This document shows, piece after piece, positions 6,596 to 7,176 of a stretch of 7,176 nucleotides of DNA. The stretch comes from an uncultured Flavobacteriales bacterium (GTDB lineage Bacteria; Bacteroidota; Bacteroidia; Flavobacteriales_D; Sanyastnellaceae): positions 1 through 7,176 of the forward strand of contig CALBSW010000209.1 in the NCBI GenBank assembly GCA_937967465.1, given 5' to 3'. The position numbers and the translations under genes were made by a program. Positions within the stretch are counted from its first letter, which is position 1. Every line of letters starts with the position of its first letter. The notes under the pieces are model-generated. The model had not been told where the DNA came from, did no database searches, and worked only from the letters and a program-made list of their open reading frames with translations.

Positions 6596-6603
6596 CAAAA
6601 CTA
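6596..6603 (-). promoter_or_regulatory. Possible -7 promoter element (TAGTTTTG) for the His-rich gene
   Basis: The minus strand reads TAGTTTTG just upstream of the His-rich gene, matching all six fixed bases of the Bacteroidota -7 consensus TAnnTTTG. No convincing TTG-type -33 element lies about 20 bp further upstream. Transcription would begin at about the ATG at 6591, which would favour translation from the second ATG at 6585 with a very short leader. It may be a chance match. Confidence 0.3.
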
Positions 6604-6668
6604 GCTCCTCCGGCGGTTGTACCTTTCCCCATCTGTCCTTGAGGATTGAACCATCACCCGAGAATTCC

Positions 6669-7176
6669 ATGCGCGCATTCTGTTTCCGCCTGACCCTCAC
6701 CGTCGCTGCCACGCTGGTGGCCGTGACCGCCTTTGCCCAGCTCGAAGGCAACACCAACGACAACCCCTTCCGTCAGCTTTACGACGTCCTGCCTACCCCC
6801 AATTCCGTTCGGACCGCCAGCGGGGCGCCCGGCCATGAATACTGGCAACAGCAGGTCGACTACGTGATGGACATCCGCCTGGATGACAACACCCAGCGCA
6901 TCGACGGCAAGGAGACCATCACCTACATCAACAACAGCCCGGATGAACTCCGCTACCTCTGGCTCCAGTTGGACCAGAACATGCGCGATTTGGACAGCGA
7001 CAGCCACATGATCCGGGAGGGCTTCATGGAGGACCGCATGTCCTTTGATGCCGTCACCAAGCTCGAACCCGACTTCGACGGCGGATTCAAGATCCAAGCC
7101 GTCAAGGACGCCGGTGGCAAGGCCCTGCCCTACACCATCAACCAGACCATGATGCGCATCGACTTGCCCAAGCCCC
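6669..7176 (+). CDS. Exported M1-family zinc metallopeptidase (aminopeptidase-like), 5' part
   Basis: The frame from ATG 6669 stays open to the right edge, giving 169 residues of a truncated gene. Residues 1-23 form a signal peptide (…LVAVTAFA/Q). The mature start, NPFRQLYDVLPTPNSVRTAS (32-51) followed by GAPGHEYWQQQVDYVMDI, is characteristic of Bacteroidota M1 peptidases. The continuation RIDGKETITYINNSPDELRY and LWLQLDQN belongs to the N-terminal beta-sandwich domain of the family. The catalytic GxMEN and HExxH motifs would lie beyond the window, so activity cannot be checked here. M1 enzymes remove N-terminal residues from peptides; the signal peptide places this one in the periplasm or outside the cell. 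The gene is divergent from the His-rich protein gene across 77 bp. No SD precedes the ATG. Confidence 0.88.
   Translation, partial: MRAFCFRLTLTVAATLVAVTAFAQLEGNTNDNPFRQLYDVLPTPNSVRTASGAPGHEYWQQQVDYVMDIRLDDNTQRIDGKETITYINNSPDELRYLWLQLDQNMRDLDSDSHMIREGFMEDRMSFDAVTKLEPDFDGGFKIQAVKDAGGKALPYTINQTMMRIDLPKP

Overview
The window reads as GC-rich chromosomal DNA from a member of the Bacteroidota. The evidence is a Bat (Bacteroides aerotolerance) gene cluster with the family's typical BatC ending, a secreted multidomain protein with a C-terminal domain resembling type IX secretion (T9SS) type A sorting signals, a lipocalin-like exported protein and a Bacteroidota-style M1 peptidase. Start codons mostly lack a Shine-Dalgarno sequence, as is usual in this phylum. 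The phylum call is firm. A GC-rich flavobacterial-type lineage is possible, but order and genus cannot be settled from the sequence alone.

Layout, left to right. (1) Positions 2-277 hold the 3' end of batC, with a Gln/Asp-rich tandem repeat and the ending IEKDW. (2) Its stop overlaps the start of a very long gene (277-2775) that joins BatD (exported beta-rich domains, membrane anchor, cytoplasmic tail) and BatE (membrane segment, TPRs, two membrane segments, SH3-like end) in one frame. (3) 2860-4746 encodes an exported 628-residue protein with three parts: a thioredoxin-fold domain that aligns motif by motif with iodothyronine deiodinases, with Cys at the selenocysteine position; about ten calcium-binding TSP3-like repeats with a regular ladder of 20 cysteines; and a T9SS-like sorting domain. 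(4) 4778-6052 is a polytopic Wzx/MATE-like polysaccharide flippase. (5) 6064-6591, on the minus strand and convergent with the flippase, is an exported lipocalin-like protein carrying a loop with 16 histidines in 46 residues. (6) From 6669 to the right edge runs the 5' end of an exported M1-family metallopeptidase, divergent from gene 5.

The Bat genes form one translationally coupled unit devoted to a cell-envelope complex. The deiodinase-like gene and the flippase lie on the same strand at short spacing (84 and 31 nt) and may be co-transcribed, but nothing visible ties their functions together. The flippase and the His-rich gene end 11 nt apart, and their two stop codons pair with each other in a GC-rich inverted repeat that may act as a shared terminator. 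The most unusual item is the deiodinase-like/TSP3/T9SS protein, followed by the BatD-BatE fusion and the His-rich lipocalin-like protein.
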